A stretch of 64,000 nucleotides of DNA from Streptomyces sp. Alt3. Lineage in GTDB: Bacteria; Actinomycetota; Actinomycetes; Streptomycetales; Streptomycetaceae. Under the pieces are notes generated by a model that was given only the letters and a program-made list of their open reading frames with translations, was not told the origin of the DNA and did no database searches. Positions 52,730 to 63,400 of the stretch are shown one piece after another (position 1 is the first letter of the stretch; every line of letters begins with the position of its first letter). The translations under genes and the position numbers were made by a program. The stretch is from contig NZ_CP120983.1 in the NCBI RefSeq assembly GCF_030719215.1, positions 8,184,001 to 8,248,000 of the forward strand, given 5' to 3'.

Positions 52730-53413
52730 ATGCACGAACTCGGAGTCGTCCACCGCGGGATGGAACGCGCCGACCACGCGGCGGTCGAGGCCATGTCCCG
52801 GTTCGGGGTCGCCACGGTCCACGAGGCCATGGGCCGACTCGGCTTGATGCGTCCGTACATCCGCCCCGTCTACGAGGGCGCGAAGCTCTGCGGCACCGCC
52901 GTCACCGTGCTGCTGCAGCCCGGCGACAACTGGATGCTGCATGTGGCCGCCGAGCAGGTGCGGGAGGGCGATGTGGTCGTCGCCGGCTGCACCACCGAGA
53001 GCGAGGACGGCTTCTTCGGCGAGCTGCTCGCCACCTCCCTCCGAGCCCGCGGGGCCAAGGGCCTGGTCATCGACGGCGGCTGCCGTGATGTCGACGAGCT
53101 GCGGCAGATGGACTTCCCCGTCTTCTCCCGCGCGATCAACGCCAAGGGCACCGTCAAGGCCACGCTCGGTTCGGTCAACGTTCCCGTCGTCGTCGCCAAC
53201 GCGCTGGTCAACCCGGGTGACGTGATCGTCGCTGACGCCGACGGTGTGGTCGTGGTCCCCGCTTCCCAGGCCGTCGCGGTGGTCGAGGCGGCCGCAAGGC
53301 GCGAGGCAGCCGAGGAGGGCAAGCGGGAACGGTTCGCGGAAGGGGAACTGGGCCTGGACATCTACGCCATGCGAGGACCCCTGGCCGAGCTCGGCCTGAC
53401 CTACGTCGACTGA
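52730..53413 (+). CDS. ligK: 4-carboxy-4-hydroxy-2-oxoadipate aldolase (LigK/ProA/GalC-like, RraA fold)
   Basis: This 227-residue RraA-fold protein has the substrate and metal-site motifs …VATVHEAMGR near 25, GDNWMLHVAAEQVREGDVVV near 67, and GLVIDGGCRDVDELRQMDFPVFSRAI near 112. The R and D in GGCRD are the catalytic residues in class II HMG/CHA aldolases. It cleaves 4-carboxy-4-hydroxy-2-oxoadipate to pyruvate and oxaloacetate. It follows the hydratase after 75 bases, with AAGGAG before the start. Confidence 0.93.
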   Translation: MHELGVVHRGMERADHAAVEAMSRFGVATVHEAMGRLGLMRPYIRPVYEGAKLCGTAVTVLLQPGDNWMLHVAAEQVREGDVVVAGCTTESEDGFFGELLATSLRARGAKGLVIDGGCRDVDELRQMDFPVFSRAINAKGTVKATLGSVNVPVVVANALVNPGDVIVADADGVVVVPASQAVAVVEAAARREAAEEGKRERFAEGELGLDIYAMRGPLAELGLTYVD

Positions 53414-53433
53414 CCGCACGAGGAGCACTCCCG

Positions 53434-54357
53434 ATGACTGACCAGACCTCCGCCATCACCCCGGGCTGGCTCGACTGGTACCGCGGTCCCACCGAGCCCA
53501 CCTTCGCACTGCCGGCGGGGGCGGTGGACGCCCACTGCCACGTATTCGGCCCCGCCGCCGAATTCCCCTTCGCGGCCGAACGCAGGTACACGCCCGTCGA
53601 CGCCTCCAAGCACGACCTGTTCGCCCTCCGCGACCGCCTCGGCATCACGCGCAACGTCATCGTGCAGGCCACCTGCCACGGTGCCGACAACAGCGCCCTG
53701 GTGGACGCCCTGCATACGGCAGGCGACCGGGCCCGCGGGGTGGCGACCGTGCGCCCCGACGTCAGCGAACAGGAACTGCGGCGTCTGCACGACGCCGGAG
53801 TGCGAGGGGTGCGCTTCAACTTCGTACGACGCCTGGTGGACGCCGCGCCCACCGAGGCGCTGGTGACCATCGCCCGCAGGATCGCACCGCTGGGATGGCA
53901 CGTCGTCCTCTACTTCGAGGCTCCGGACCTGGCCGACCTGGAGACGTTCTTCGCCTCCCTGCCCGTGCCGCTCGTCATCGACCACATGGGCCGCCCCGAC
54001 ATCACACGGAGCCCGGACGGGCCCGAGTTCGCCCGCTTCCTGCGCTTCGTCGAGGCCAACGACGTCTGGGTCAAGGTCTCCTGCCCCGAGCGCCTGACCG
54101 TCACCGGACCGCCCGCCCTGGACGGCGAGCGCCACGCCTACCGTGACGTCGTGCCGTTCGCCCGCAAGGTCGTCGACGAGTTCACCGACCGGGCCCTGTG
54201 GGGCACCGACTGGCCCCACCCCAACCTCAAGAACCACATGCCCGACGACGGTCTGCTCATCGATCACATCCCGCATGTCGCCACGACCCCTACCCGGCAA
54301 CAGGCCCTGCTGGTCGACAACCCCCGGCACCTGTACTGGCCGGAAGAGGCCGGCTGA
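53434..54357 (+). CDS. ligI: 2-pyrone-4,6-dicarboxylate lactonase (LigI-like)
   Basis: This 307-residue amidohydrolase-superfamily TIM barrel starts its core with VDAHCHVFGPAAEFPFAAERRYTP, and has YFEAPDL, VIDHMGRPD near 185 and GTDWPHPN near 255, matching LigI/PDC hydrolase. It opens 2-pyrone-4,6-dicarboxylate to 4-oxalomesaconate, i.e. the step immediately before GalD/LigJ. It follows the aldolase after 20 bases with GAGGAG as ribosome-binding site. Confidence 0.93.
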   Translation: MTDQTSAITPGWLDWYRGPTEPTFALPAGAVDAHCHVFGPAAEFPFAAERRYTPVDASKHDLFALRDRLGITRNVIVQATCHGADNSALVDALHTAGDRARGVATVRPDVSEQELRRLHDAGVRGVRFNFVRRLVDAAPTEALVTIARRIAPLGWHVVLYFEAPDLADLETFFASLPVPLVIDHMGRPDITRSPDGPEFARFLRFVEANDVWVKVSCPERLTVTGPPALDGERHAYRDVVPFARKVVDEFTDRALWGTDWPHPNLKNHMPDDGLLIDHIPHVATTPTRQQALLVDNPRHLYWPEEAG

Positions 54358-54410
54358 GCGCAAACCACCGGCCCCGCAACGGTGCCGCGTCCCCACCCCA
54401 GGAGCGTGCA

Positions 54411-55792
54411 GTGCAGCACACACCCGCCACCAACGCGGCCAACCGGCTCGACCGGTTGCCCATATCCAAGTTCCACAAGACCGCCCTCTACGCGGTGGCG
54501 TTCGCATACTTCTTCGAGTTCGCCGACATCAACACCTTCGCCATCACAGCCCCTGTGGTGCGCGAACAGTGGGGCGCCGACGTCAACCACATCGCCTACG
54601 TGATCTCGTTGTCCTTCGTCGGCATGTTCTTCGGGGCCGTGGTCGCCGGTGGACTGGCCGACCGGTTGGGACGCCTGCGCATGCTCATCATGAGCACGGT
54701 CTGGTTCACCGTGTGGTCCTTCGCGTGCGTCTTCGCCTGGGACATCTGGTCCCTGGGCGTCTTCCGCGTGCTGACTTCGGCGGGACTCTCCGCGATGACC
54801 GTCGTCGCCGTCGTCTACATCAGCGAGCTCTACCCGCGAGCCAAGCGAGGCAAGTTCCAGGCGTATGCCATCGTCATCGGCATCTGCGGCACCCCCGTGA
54901 CCAACCTCATCGCCTCCGCGGTGGTGCCGCTGTCCGACTGGTCCTGGCGCCTTGTCTACCTGTGGGGCTCTCTCGGTGTGCTGTTCCTGTTCTTCGTGCG
55001 GAAACTCGAGGAGTCTCCGCAGTGGCTCGAGTCCCGCGGCCGCCACGAGGAGGCCGACGCCGTCCTGACGCGCATCGAGGCGGGCGTGGCAGCCGAGCAC
55101 GGCGAGTTGCCCGCCGCACAGGAACCGCAGCCGCAGGGCCGGCCGGCAGGACCGGTCCGGGCATGCTCAAGGAAAAGAAGTTCCTGTTCCCCACGATCCT
55201 GCTGTCGGTCCTGTGGATCACCCAGACCATCGGCTTCTTCGGCTACTCCAGCTGGGCGCCGACGCTGCTGGCCGCCGAAGGCGTCAGCGTGGAGGACTCG
55301 ATCTTCTACGTAGCCCTGACGACGGTCGGCGCACCGCTCGGCTCCTTCCTCGCCGCGATGGTCACCGACCGGTTCGAGCGCAAGTGGTCCCTGGTGGTCT
55401 TCGGGCTGATCATCGCCGTCACCGGTTTGATGTACGGGCTGACGTTCACCCCGGTGCTGATCGTCGTCTTCGGGTTCCTGGTCAATCTCTTCGAGCGCGG
55501 CTACACCGCCCTGGCCTACGCCTACTCGCCGGAACTCTTCGACACCCGGGGCCGCTCACTCGGCACCAGCATCGCCTACGGCCTGGGACGACTGTCGAAC
55601 GCGGCCGGCCCGCTGATGATCGCCGGCATCTACAACGGCGTCGGCTACGAGGCGGTCTTCATGTTCATCGCGGGAACCTGGACCGTCGGAGCCATCGTGC
55701 TGGCCGTCTTCGGCCCTGCCACGCGCCGCCACCGGCTGGCGGCGGAGGCCAAGGCACTGGAGAAGCAGAAGGCCGTACCGTCGACATCCTGA
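54411..55792 (+). pseudogene. MFS transporter of the aromatic-acid/metabolite:H+ symporter type, frameshifted
   Basis: Two overlapping frames together give a 12-helix transporter of about 460 residues. The first half starts at GTG 54411 (GGAG eight bases upstream) and has the family loop GGLADRLGRLRMLI and YISELYPRAKRGKFQA. The second begins with MLKEKKFLFPTILLSVLW (ATG 55163) in the frame one base back and has VTDRFERKW and YSPELFDTRGRSLG. The shift lies in the cytosolic loop between about 55100 and 55163. The gene ends the 4-oxalomesaconate operon, so its substrate is probably PDC or a related aromatic di- or tricarboxylate. Whether the shift is real is open. Confidence 0.8.
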
Positions 55793-56442
55793 ACGCCGGA
55801 GCCACGGCATGCGCACCCGGGACGGGGAGGTGCGCCGGAGAAATCGATCGGGGGCTCATACGGAGCATGACGGCGCGCGCTGATGCGGCGTAGGGCTTCG
55901 TCGCCCTGTGGCACGCCGACATCGCTGAGGACACGTGTGAGGCCGACGTCGACGAAGCTGCGGTCTCCGGGTTCCGATGACTGGCTTGTCGCAGCTCATG
56001 CGCCGCCGGTGCTTGACGGCTCCTCGTCCGGGGGCAGCGGCACCTGGAAGCGGGTGCCGCCCGGTACGGGACGCGGGCAGGTGCCGGTGAGCGGCTCGAG
56101 CGGGGAGCTCGTACGGTCGGATCGCCGAAACCCGAGGCGGCGACCGTGCGTTGCCTCGAATCAGGACAACCCGTCCAAGTGATCGTATCTGCCTCCCTGC
56201 CGCCTGTCAGCGGACTGTTGACAGGCCGGATCGGCATGATCAATCATCGCGGGACGGCAGCCCTGATCGTTTCTGTTCGGTCGTGAGGCCGGTGCGGTCG
56301 GGGTAGCAGCCCGCCACACGGTCGGCATGTGCTCGATCCTGTGCACCAGCGGCTTAGCGGCCCGAGCTCACACCATGCATCGGGCCGCGGGGTCGCGCGG
56401 TCCCACCGTCACGTACGCACACAGTCGGGAAGGCAGCCCCCG
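55793..56442. other. Intergenic with decayed minus-strand frames and a promoter-like dyad
   Basis: Minus-strand frames give protein-like pieces without starts: FVDVGLTRVLSDVGVPQ…EALRRIS (about 55850-55975) and GGTRFQVPLPPDEEP ending near 55994-56050, which looks like the end of some enzyme or sensor protein. I assign no family. An 8-bp inverted repeat GCCTGTCA/TGACAGGC (56202-56226) contains TTGACA at 56218 and may be the control site of the following NRPS genes. Confidence 0.4.
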
Positions 56443-59400
56443 GTGCCACACGCTTCACACCATGTCAGTCCCCCCTCGCCCACGGCTCACGAGCCGGTCG
56501 AGCGACGCGATCCCGGTTCGCCAGCGGCGATCAGGCCGGCCTCGTTCGCGCAGAAGCGCCTGTGGTTCCTGGCTCAGCTTCCCAGCGGGAGTGCCGCGTA
56601 CAACGAACCGCTCGCCTTCCGGCTCGACGGGCTGCTCGACAGCGAAGCCCTGGCCCGCTGCCTCGACATGCTGACGGAGCGTCATGAGGTGCTCCGAACG
56701 CGCCTCGTGGAGCACGACGGGGAGGTGTGGCAGCACATCGATCCGCCCGGTGCCGGATTCTGCCTGTCTCTCGTCGATCTTACGGACAGTGCTGATTCCG
56801 ACGCGCGCCTCGAAGAGCTCCGGTCGGAGGAGACGGGCACCCCCTTCGATCTGGCCGCCGGCCCGCTGGGGCGCGGCCATCTGGTCACTCTGGGGGCAGG
56901 GAGCCACATCCTGCTGCTGACGTTCCATCACACTGTCTACGACGGACATTCGATGAGCGTCATGATGCGAGAACTCGGCCGGCTCTACGCGGCCCGGACG
57001 TCCGGTGATGCCGACCCGCTACCCCCGCTCGATGTGCAGTACGCCGACCACGCACAGGTGCAGCACGACACCGTCACCGACGGTGGTCTGTCCGGCCAGG
57101 AGTCCTACTGGCAAGGCGTTCTCGCCGGTGCCCCGGCTGTGTTGGAGCTCCCCGCCGACCGCACGCGCCCCGCCGAGCAGGCCTACGAGGGCGGCCGGAT
57201 CGAGTTCGCGGTCGATGCGGTGACCACCGGCGCGCTGCGAGCCATGGCACGCAGGCACGGTGCCACGCTCTTCGTGACCGTCCTGACCGGATGGGCGATC
57301 CTGCTCTCCCGGCTCTCCGGACGCGACGACATCGTTGTCGGCAGCCCGGTCGCCAATCGCCGCGGGCCCGCCGCCGCGGACCTGATCGGCTTCCTCGTCA
57401 ACTCGCTGCCCCTGCGGGTCGACCTGTCCGGCTCACCCACCGCGGCCGAGGCGCTGACGCGCACCCGCGCCGTCGTACGCGAGGCGCTCAGGAACCAGGA
57501 CCTGCCCTTCGAGCGCATGGTGGAACTGGTCAACCCGCCTCGCAGCGCCGCCCACACCCCCCTCTTCCAGACGATGTTCGCCTGGCAGCCGGACCGGCAC
57601 GACCTTCTCGACCTGCCCGGGGTACGGGTGCGGCCCCTGCCGATCGGCCACGCTCCCGCGCGCTTCGAACTTTCGCTGGTGGCGGTCGACGCCGGGGACC
57701 GCGTCACGGGTCACCTGGACTACGCGACCTCGCTCTACGACCGGGCCACCGCAGAGCGCTGGGCCCGTCACCTCGAACACCTGCTGCGGGACATGGCTCG
57801 CGCGCCGGAGCGGACCATCGGGGCGCTGGAGTTGATGGACGACGAGGAGCAGTTGCGCCTGCTGCGCGACTGGGATGCCACAGACAGCGTCCTGGAGCTC
57901 TCGTCCCGTGCCCCTGCGGGCTCGGTGACCCCGTCGTCCGTCCTGGCGGCCACCGGGCTCGTGGAACTGTTCGAGGCCCAGGTGCGCGCCCGGCCGCGCC
58001 GCACGGCTGTCGTAGGCCGGGACGACACCTTGGACTATGCGACCCTCGACCGTCGGGCCGACCACCTCGCCCGCGCTCTCGGCGCCCGTTCCGTGCGCCC
58101 CGGCGACGTGGTGGGCCTGCATGTCGGCCGCACCACCGCACTCGCCGTCGGCATCCTCGGCATCCTCAAGGCCGGCGCCGCCTACCTCCCCCTCGACCCC
58201 GGGCAGCCGTACGACCGGCTCACCGCCATGATCGAGGACGCGGCCTGCCCGGTGGTGCTGAGCGACCGTGTCGGGGACGGATGCCCCGGCCAGTGGCTGG
58301 ACCTGGCGGCCGTCGAGGCCGAGGGAACCGACGACCGGGCGCCGGGCGGCATCGGCCACACCCCGGACCGGCTCGCCTACGTGATCTTCACCTCCGGCTC
58401 CACCGGACGGCCCAAGGGCGTCGCGGTGGAGCACCGCAGCGTGCTCAACCTGTTCGCCAACTGGCAGTCCCGCATGGGTTCCGGGCCCGGCGAACCCGGC
58501 TCCGCATGGTCCAGCATCGGGTTCGACGCCTCGGTCCACGAACTGCTGCTCCCACTGATCACCGGTGGAACGCTCCACATCGTTCCCGAGGAGCTGCGCG
58601 GCGATCCGGCCTCCCTCATGACGTGGATGGGCGAGCACGGCATCACCCAGGCTTTCCTCCCACCCGCCTATGTGAAGTGGATCGACGAGGATCCCGCCCG
58701 GCGGCTGGCGGGACTCCGGCTGCGTACTCTGCTCACCGGCGTCGAGTCGCTCACCGAGGCCGCCCTGCACCGCCTGACCAGGCACCTGCCCGGCCTGCGG
58801 ATCTGCTTCGGCTACGGACCCACCGAGACGACGCTCTACAGCACCGCCTACTACGAGCCCGGCCCGCTGGAGCGGCAGTGCCCCGTGGGGCGTCCGCTCG
58901 GCAACACCCGCCTGTACGTGCTCGACCCGGATCTGCGACCGGTCCCGCCCGGCGTGGTCGGCGAGGTGTACCTCGGCGGTGACTGCCTCGCCCGGGGTTA
59001 CCTCAACCGCCCCGACCTCACTGATGAACGCTTCCTGCCCGACCCGTTCCTGCCCGGTGAACGCGTCTACCGCACCGGTGACCTCGCCCGCCGCCTCCCC
59101 GACGGCCAAGCCCACTACGCCGGCCGTGCCGACGACCAGGTGAAGCTTCGCGGCTTCCGGATCGAGCCGGCCGAGATCGAGGCCGCGCTGGGCACTCTGC
59201 CCGGTGTTCGTGAGGCAGTCGTTCTGGTCGATCCGGACGCGGAGGGACAGCCCCGGCTCGTCGCCTGCGTGGGGCGGGGCGAGGCGGCACAGCGCACCAC
59301 CCATGACTGGCGCACCGAGCTCGCACGCCTGCTGCCCGACTACATGGTCCCGGCCGCCTTCGTGGACCTGCCGACCCTCCCGCTCAACCGCAGCGGGAAA

Positions 59401-60465
59401 CTCGACCGGGAGGCGCTGCTCGAGCTCGCACGCTCCCGGACGTCCCGCGGGGTCAACGCGGCCAGCCCGCGCGACCACATAGAGCACGGTCTGTACCGGA
59501 TATGGGGAGAGATCCTGCTCGCCCCGGACATGGGCATCAGCGACGACTTCTTCGAGATGGGCGGCACCTCCCTGTCCGCGATCAAGATGGCGCACCGTGT
59601 CGCCGAAACGTTCGGCAGGCCCATACCGGTGGCCGAGATCATTCTCCGGCCGACCATCGAGGCCCTCGGCGCGTTGCTGCGCGAGGGGGAGGCCCCCGGC
59701 GCCACGGGAAACGTCATCGAGTTCCGGGGCGGCACGGGCGCGCGCGTCATCTGCATACACCCCGCCGGAGGTACAGCCTTCTGCTATCTGCCGCTGGCCG
59801 GACTGCTGCCTGACTCGGTGGCTCTGCACGGCATTCAGTCCCCGGGACTGAACGTCGGTGAGAACCACCTGCCGAGCGTCGAGGCGATGGCCGAAACGTA
59901 CCTACGGCTGCTGGAGCCCCTGGGGCCGGGGCCGCTCGTACTGACCGGCCTGTCCTACGGAGGGCTCGTCGCTCACGAGATGGGACGCAGGCTCGCCCTC
60001 GGCGGCCGCACCGACGTCAGCGTCGTCCTGCTCGACACCCAGGCCACCGACGAACCGGCCGCCCGCGAAGCCATCGCGCCCGTGGACATGGCCGAGTTCC
60101 GCGACAAGCTGGTGCGGTTCAACGGCATGTACCCCGGAATCGAGGACGCCCAGGTGGAGCGGTACTTCCGGATCTACAACCACAACCGGATGACCGCCCG
60201 GGACCACGTTCCGGCCACCTCCGGCGCACGCGTCGTCCTCGCCCAGGCGGTGCCCGGGCGGGAGGACACCCCCTTCCACGCCGAGGTGCGCGACTTCTGG
60301 CGGCGCCGCTGCTCCGGGCTCCGGGTCGAAACCATGGACTGCGACCACTGGGAGATACTGGAAAGCACCGAAGTACCACAGGTGGCGGACATCATCGCCG
60401 CCGAACTCGCGCACCACACAGCCGTGCCGGCCACCGGCAACGCCCTCCCGGCCCGGGAGGCGTGA
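56443..60465 (+). CDS. Nonribosomal peptide synthetase, C-A-T-TE
   Basis: This 1340-residue single-module synthetase with release domain has condensation motif HHTVYDGHS near residue 161, adenylation A3 FTSGSTGRPKG near 650, carrier Ser in FFEMGGTSLSAI near 1043, thioesterase GLSYGGLV near 1170, Asp in VLLDTQ and His in CDHWEI near 1302. The pocket read against GrsA is D-A-H-F-L-G-G-L-Y, which points to a bulky aliphatic or aromatic residue but matches no code I know. I prefer GTG 56443 (GGAAGG upstream) to ATG 56329, because the sequence before 56443 looks non-coding. Its TE suggests it is the last module of the line even though it is the first gene. Confidence 0.93.
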   Translation: MPHASHHVSPPSPTAHEPVERRDPGSPAAIRPASFAQKRLWFLAQLPSGSAAYNEPLAFRLDGLLDSEALARCLDMLTERHEVLRTRLVEHDGEVWQHIDPPGAGFCLSLVDLTDSADSDARLEELRSEETGTPFDLAAGPLGRGHLVTLGAGSHILLLTFHHTVYDGHSMSVMMRELGRLYAARTSGDADPLPPLDVQYADHAQVQHDTVTDGGLSGQESYWQGVLAGAPAVLELPADRTRPAEQAYEGGRIEFAVDAVTTGALRAMARRHGATLFVTVLTGWAILLSRLSGRDDIVVGSPVANRRGPAAADLIGFLVNSLPLRVDLSGSPTAAEALTRTRAVVREALRNQDLPFERMVELVNPPRSAAHTPLFQTMFAWQPDRHDLLDLPGVRVRPLPIGHAPARFELSLVAVDAGDRVTGHLDYATSLYDRATAERWARHLEHLLRDMARAPERTIGALELMDDEEQLRLLRDWDATDSVLELSSRAPAGSVTPSSVLAATGLVELFEAQVRARPRRTAVVGRDDTLDYATLDRRADHLARALGARSVRPGDVVGLHVGRTTALAVGILGILKAGAAYLPLDPGQPYDRLTAMIEDAACPVVLSDRVGDGCPGQWLDLAAVEAEGTDDRAPGGIGHTPDRLAYVIFTSGSTGRPKGVAVEHRSVLNLFANWQSRMGSGPGEPGSAWSSIGFDASVHELLLPLITGGTLHIVPEELRGDPASLMTWMGEHGITQAFLPPAYVKWIDEDPARRLAGLRLRTLLTGVESLTEAALHRLTRHLPGLRICFGYGPTETTLYSTAYYEPGPLERQCPVGRPLGNTRLYVLDPDLRPVPPGVVGEVYLGGDCLARGYLNRPDLTDERFLPDPFLPGERVYRTGDLARRLPDGQAHYAGRADDQVKLRGFRIEPAEIEAALGTLPGVREAVVLVDPDAEGQPRLVACVGRGEAAQRTTHDWRTELARLLPDYMVPAAFVDLPTLPLNRSGKLDREALLELARSRTSRGVNAASPRDHIEHGLYRIWGEILLAPDMGISDDFFEMGGTSLSAIKMAHRVAETFGRPIPVAEIILRPTIEALGALLREGEAPGATGNVIEFRGGTGARVICIHPAGGTAFCYLPLAGLLPDSVALHGIQSPGLNVGENHLPSVEAMAETYLRLLEPLGPGPLVLTGLSYGGLVAHEMGRRLALGGRTDVSVVLLDTQATDEPAAREAIAPVDMAEFRDKLVRFNGMYPGIEDAQVERYFRIYNHNRMTARDHVPATSGARVVLAQAVPGREDTPFHAEVRDFWRRRCSGLRVETMDCDHWEILESTEVPQVADIIAAELAHHTAVPATGNALPAREA

Positions 60466-63400
60466 TGCAGGACCACCGCCGCTTGTCTGCCGGTGCCCCG
60501 GCTCTTCCGCCGTATCCGACCCTGGCCGAGGCCGTGCTCGCCCGGACCCGGCGCACTCCCGGCGCACCGGCCGTCGAGGACGGAACGGTCGTCGTCGACC
60601 ACGCCGGACTCGACCGCCTCAGTGGCCGGGTGGCGTCAGCCCTGCGCGCCGCCGGCGTACGTCCGGGTCAGGCGGTCGCCGTCTGCCTTCCCCGGTCGTG
60701 GCAGCTCGTCTGCGTCATGCTCGGCATCCGCCGTGCCGGGGCGACCGTCGTACCGCTCGACCGTCTCAGCCCCGACCGGCGCCGCCGGCACATACTCGAC
60801 GACTCCGGGGCCGTGGCGGCCGTCCACCGTGCGACGGACGGGATCGACCTGCCGGCCTCGCTCCCGGCGTTCGACGCGGACCGGCTGATGGCAGGAGAGG
60901 ACGAGCCCGCCGACGCGTTCCCGCCCGACGAGCCGCGGCAGGGCACCGCTTCCGAAGCCGCCTTCGTCTTCTACACGTCGGGGACCACGGGCCTGCCCAA
61001 GGGCGTCGAGGTCACCGACGCGGGCGTACTCAGGCTGGCGGGAGCGCAGTACGTGCCGGAGGGCGGGGGCAGCCGCTTCGGCTGCCTGTCCAACCCCGCC
61101 TTCGACGCACTGAGCTTCGAGGTCTGGACCCCGCTCCTGACCGGCGGCGTCTGTGTGGTGCTCCACGACGAAGTGGTGCAGAGCCCTGCGTTGCTCGCCA
61201 CGGCCCTCCGCGACCGGCGCATCGACACGATGTTCATCACCGTGTCCCTGTTCAACGCCGTCGTGGCGGCGGTGCCCGACTGCTTCGCCACCGTCGGCCG
61301 GGTACTGATCGGGGGCGAGCAGCTCAACGCCCACGTCGTCCGGCGCTGGTACGAGAACAACCCGGACAGCGGCACGGTCCTGTTCAACGCGTACGGACCC
61401 ACCGAGGCCACCACGTTCGCCCTGTGTCATCCCGTCGCCCGGGAGTTCACCGGCGACGCCGTCCCCATAGGCACGGCCCTGCCCGGCACCGGACTCCTCC
61501 TGCGCACCCCTGACGGGCGTGTTGCCGAACCCGGTGAGACGGCCGAACTCCTGCTCTCAGGGCCTGCGTTGGCCCTCGGCTACCGTAATCTTCCCCAGGA
61601 GACCGAGCGGTGCTTCGTGCTCCTGCCACGAGCGGACGGCGGTGAGGAACGCTGGTATCGCACCGGTGACCTCGTACGGGCGGACGACGAGGGCCGTCTC
61701 ACCCACCTCGGCCGCGCCGACCGCCAGGTCAAGGTGCGTGGCTTCCGCATCGAGCCGGGGGAGGTGGAGCGGCACCTGCTGGCCCACCCCGCCGTGCGCC
61801 AGGCGCACGTGTGCACCCGGCGCGAGGACGCCGATCGGCACGAACTGCTCGCGTTCCTCGTACTGGAAGGCGATCTCTCCTACGAGACCTACGAACGGCA
61901 TCTCGCCGACACCCTCCCGGTGTACATGCGCCCCCACCGTACGCACCCGGTCGAGCGGATCCCGCTCAGCGCCAACGGCAAGGCGGACGAGGCCGCCCTG
62001 CTCGGCACCGCCGAGGCACAGGCGCCCTGGCGTGGCGAACACCGTGGCGAACGGGAGGCCACCGCCGCCCAGCGGGAGATCCTCGACCTCGCGGCCGAAG
62101 TGCTCGGGATCGCGGGGCTGCGTCCGGCCGACCGGCTGACAGCGAGCGGCGGCGACTCGCTCAAGGCGCTGCGCCTACGGTTCGACATCCAGCGCCGATT
62201 CGGTGTGGACCTTCCCCAGGACCTCGTGCTGCGGGCCGACTTCGCCGCCATCGCGGACGCCGTGCACGCCCCGGACGCAGCCGTTGACATCCACCCGCCC
62301 GTACCCCTCGACGTCCCCGGCCCCACCTCGCCCGCCACCAGCGAGCAGGAGCGCCTGTGGCTCGAGCACGAACGTGACCCCGAGGACGCGGCCTACGACG
62401 TCCCACTCGCCTTCGAGGTGCGCGGGACCGTGCACCTCCCCGCGCTCCGGCGAGCGGTGCGGACGGTGGTGGAGCGCCACACGTCGCTGCGCACCCGCCT
62501 GGTACCCACCGCGCAGGGACTGCGGCAGGAGGTGGACGCCCCCTACGACCCGTGGCAGTCGTGCGACGCCGACGCCGGCGAGCCGTGGCAGGACTCGGCC
62601 TCCCGCTTCTTCGCCCACCGCTTCGACCTGCGCTCCCCGTACATGTGCCGGGCCACCTGGCTGCCGTCCGTCGAGCCGGACACGGGAGGCCCGCAGCGCG
62701 GCGCCGGCGCGGCCCGCGGCGCCTCCGACGGGGGGACCCTCCTGCTGCACCTGCACCACATCGCTGTGGACGGCTGTTCGCTCGGCATCATCCTGGGCGA
62801 CCTCACCGAGGCGTACGCAGCGGCGTACGAGGGCGCAGAAACCCCGGCAGTGCCCGGCCCGGCCACGACCGTCGCGCACTTCGCCCACTGGCAGCGGGCC
62901 TGGCGCGCGAGCCCGGCCTACGACGAACAGCGCACCCGCCTGCGCGCGTACTACGAGCAGGGCGCCGAGACCGCGCCCGCCGCTACGGTGTCCTGTGCAC
63001 CCGCCAGGCCCTCGGCCCGCCTGCTGCGTACCACCCTCGACGCGGTCCGGCGCGGCGCGCTCGACCGGCTTGCCGCGGAGCACGGCCGGACCCGCTTCCA
63101 GCTGCTGCTTTCCGCATACGTGTGGAGCCTCTACGGTGTGACCGGCCAGACCCGGCCGCTCGTGGCCGCGCCGGTGGCGAACCGGCCCCGGCCCGAGTTC
63201 GCGGACACGGTCGGCATGCTGGCGAACACCGTGCTCCTGCCTCTGGACATGGAGCCGGACGCCTCACTGGACGTCCTGCTGGGCCGGCACGCGGCGGCGT
63301 CCGCAGAGGTCCTGCGCGGACAGGAGGTGCTCCTTGCCGACGTGGTGGCGGACCGGGGGGCCAGCGCCCGGGGCGACCTCTTCGACTACCTGTTCGTCCA

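Noticed and set aside
57433..59868. 811-residue minus-strand frame opposite the C-A-T-TE synthetase
   Set aside because: Val/Gly/Arg-rich antisense shadow without a start context or domain.
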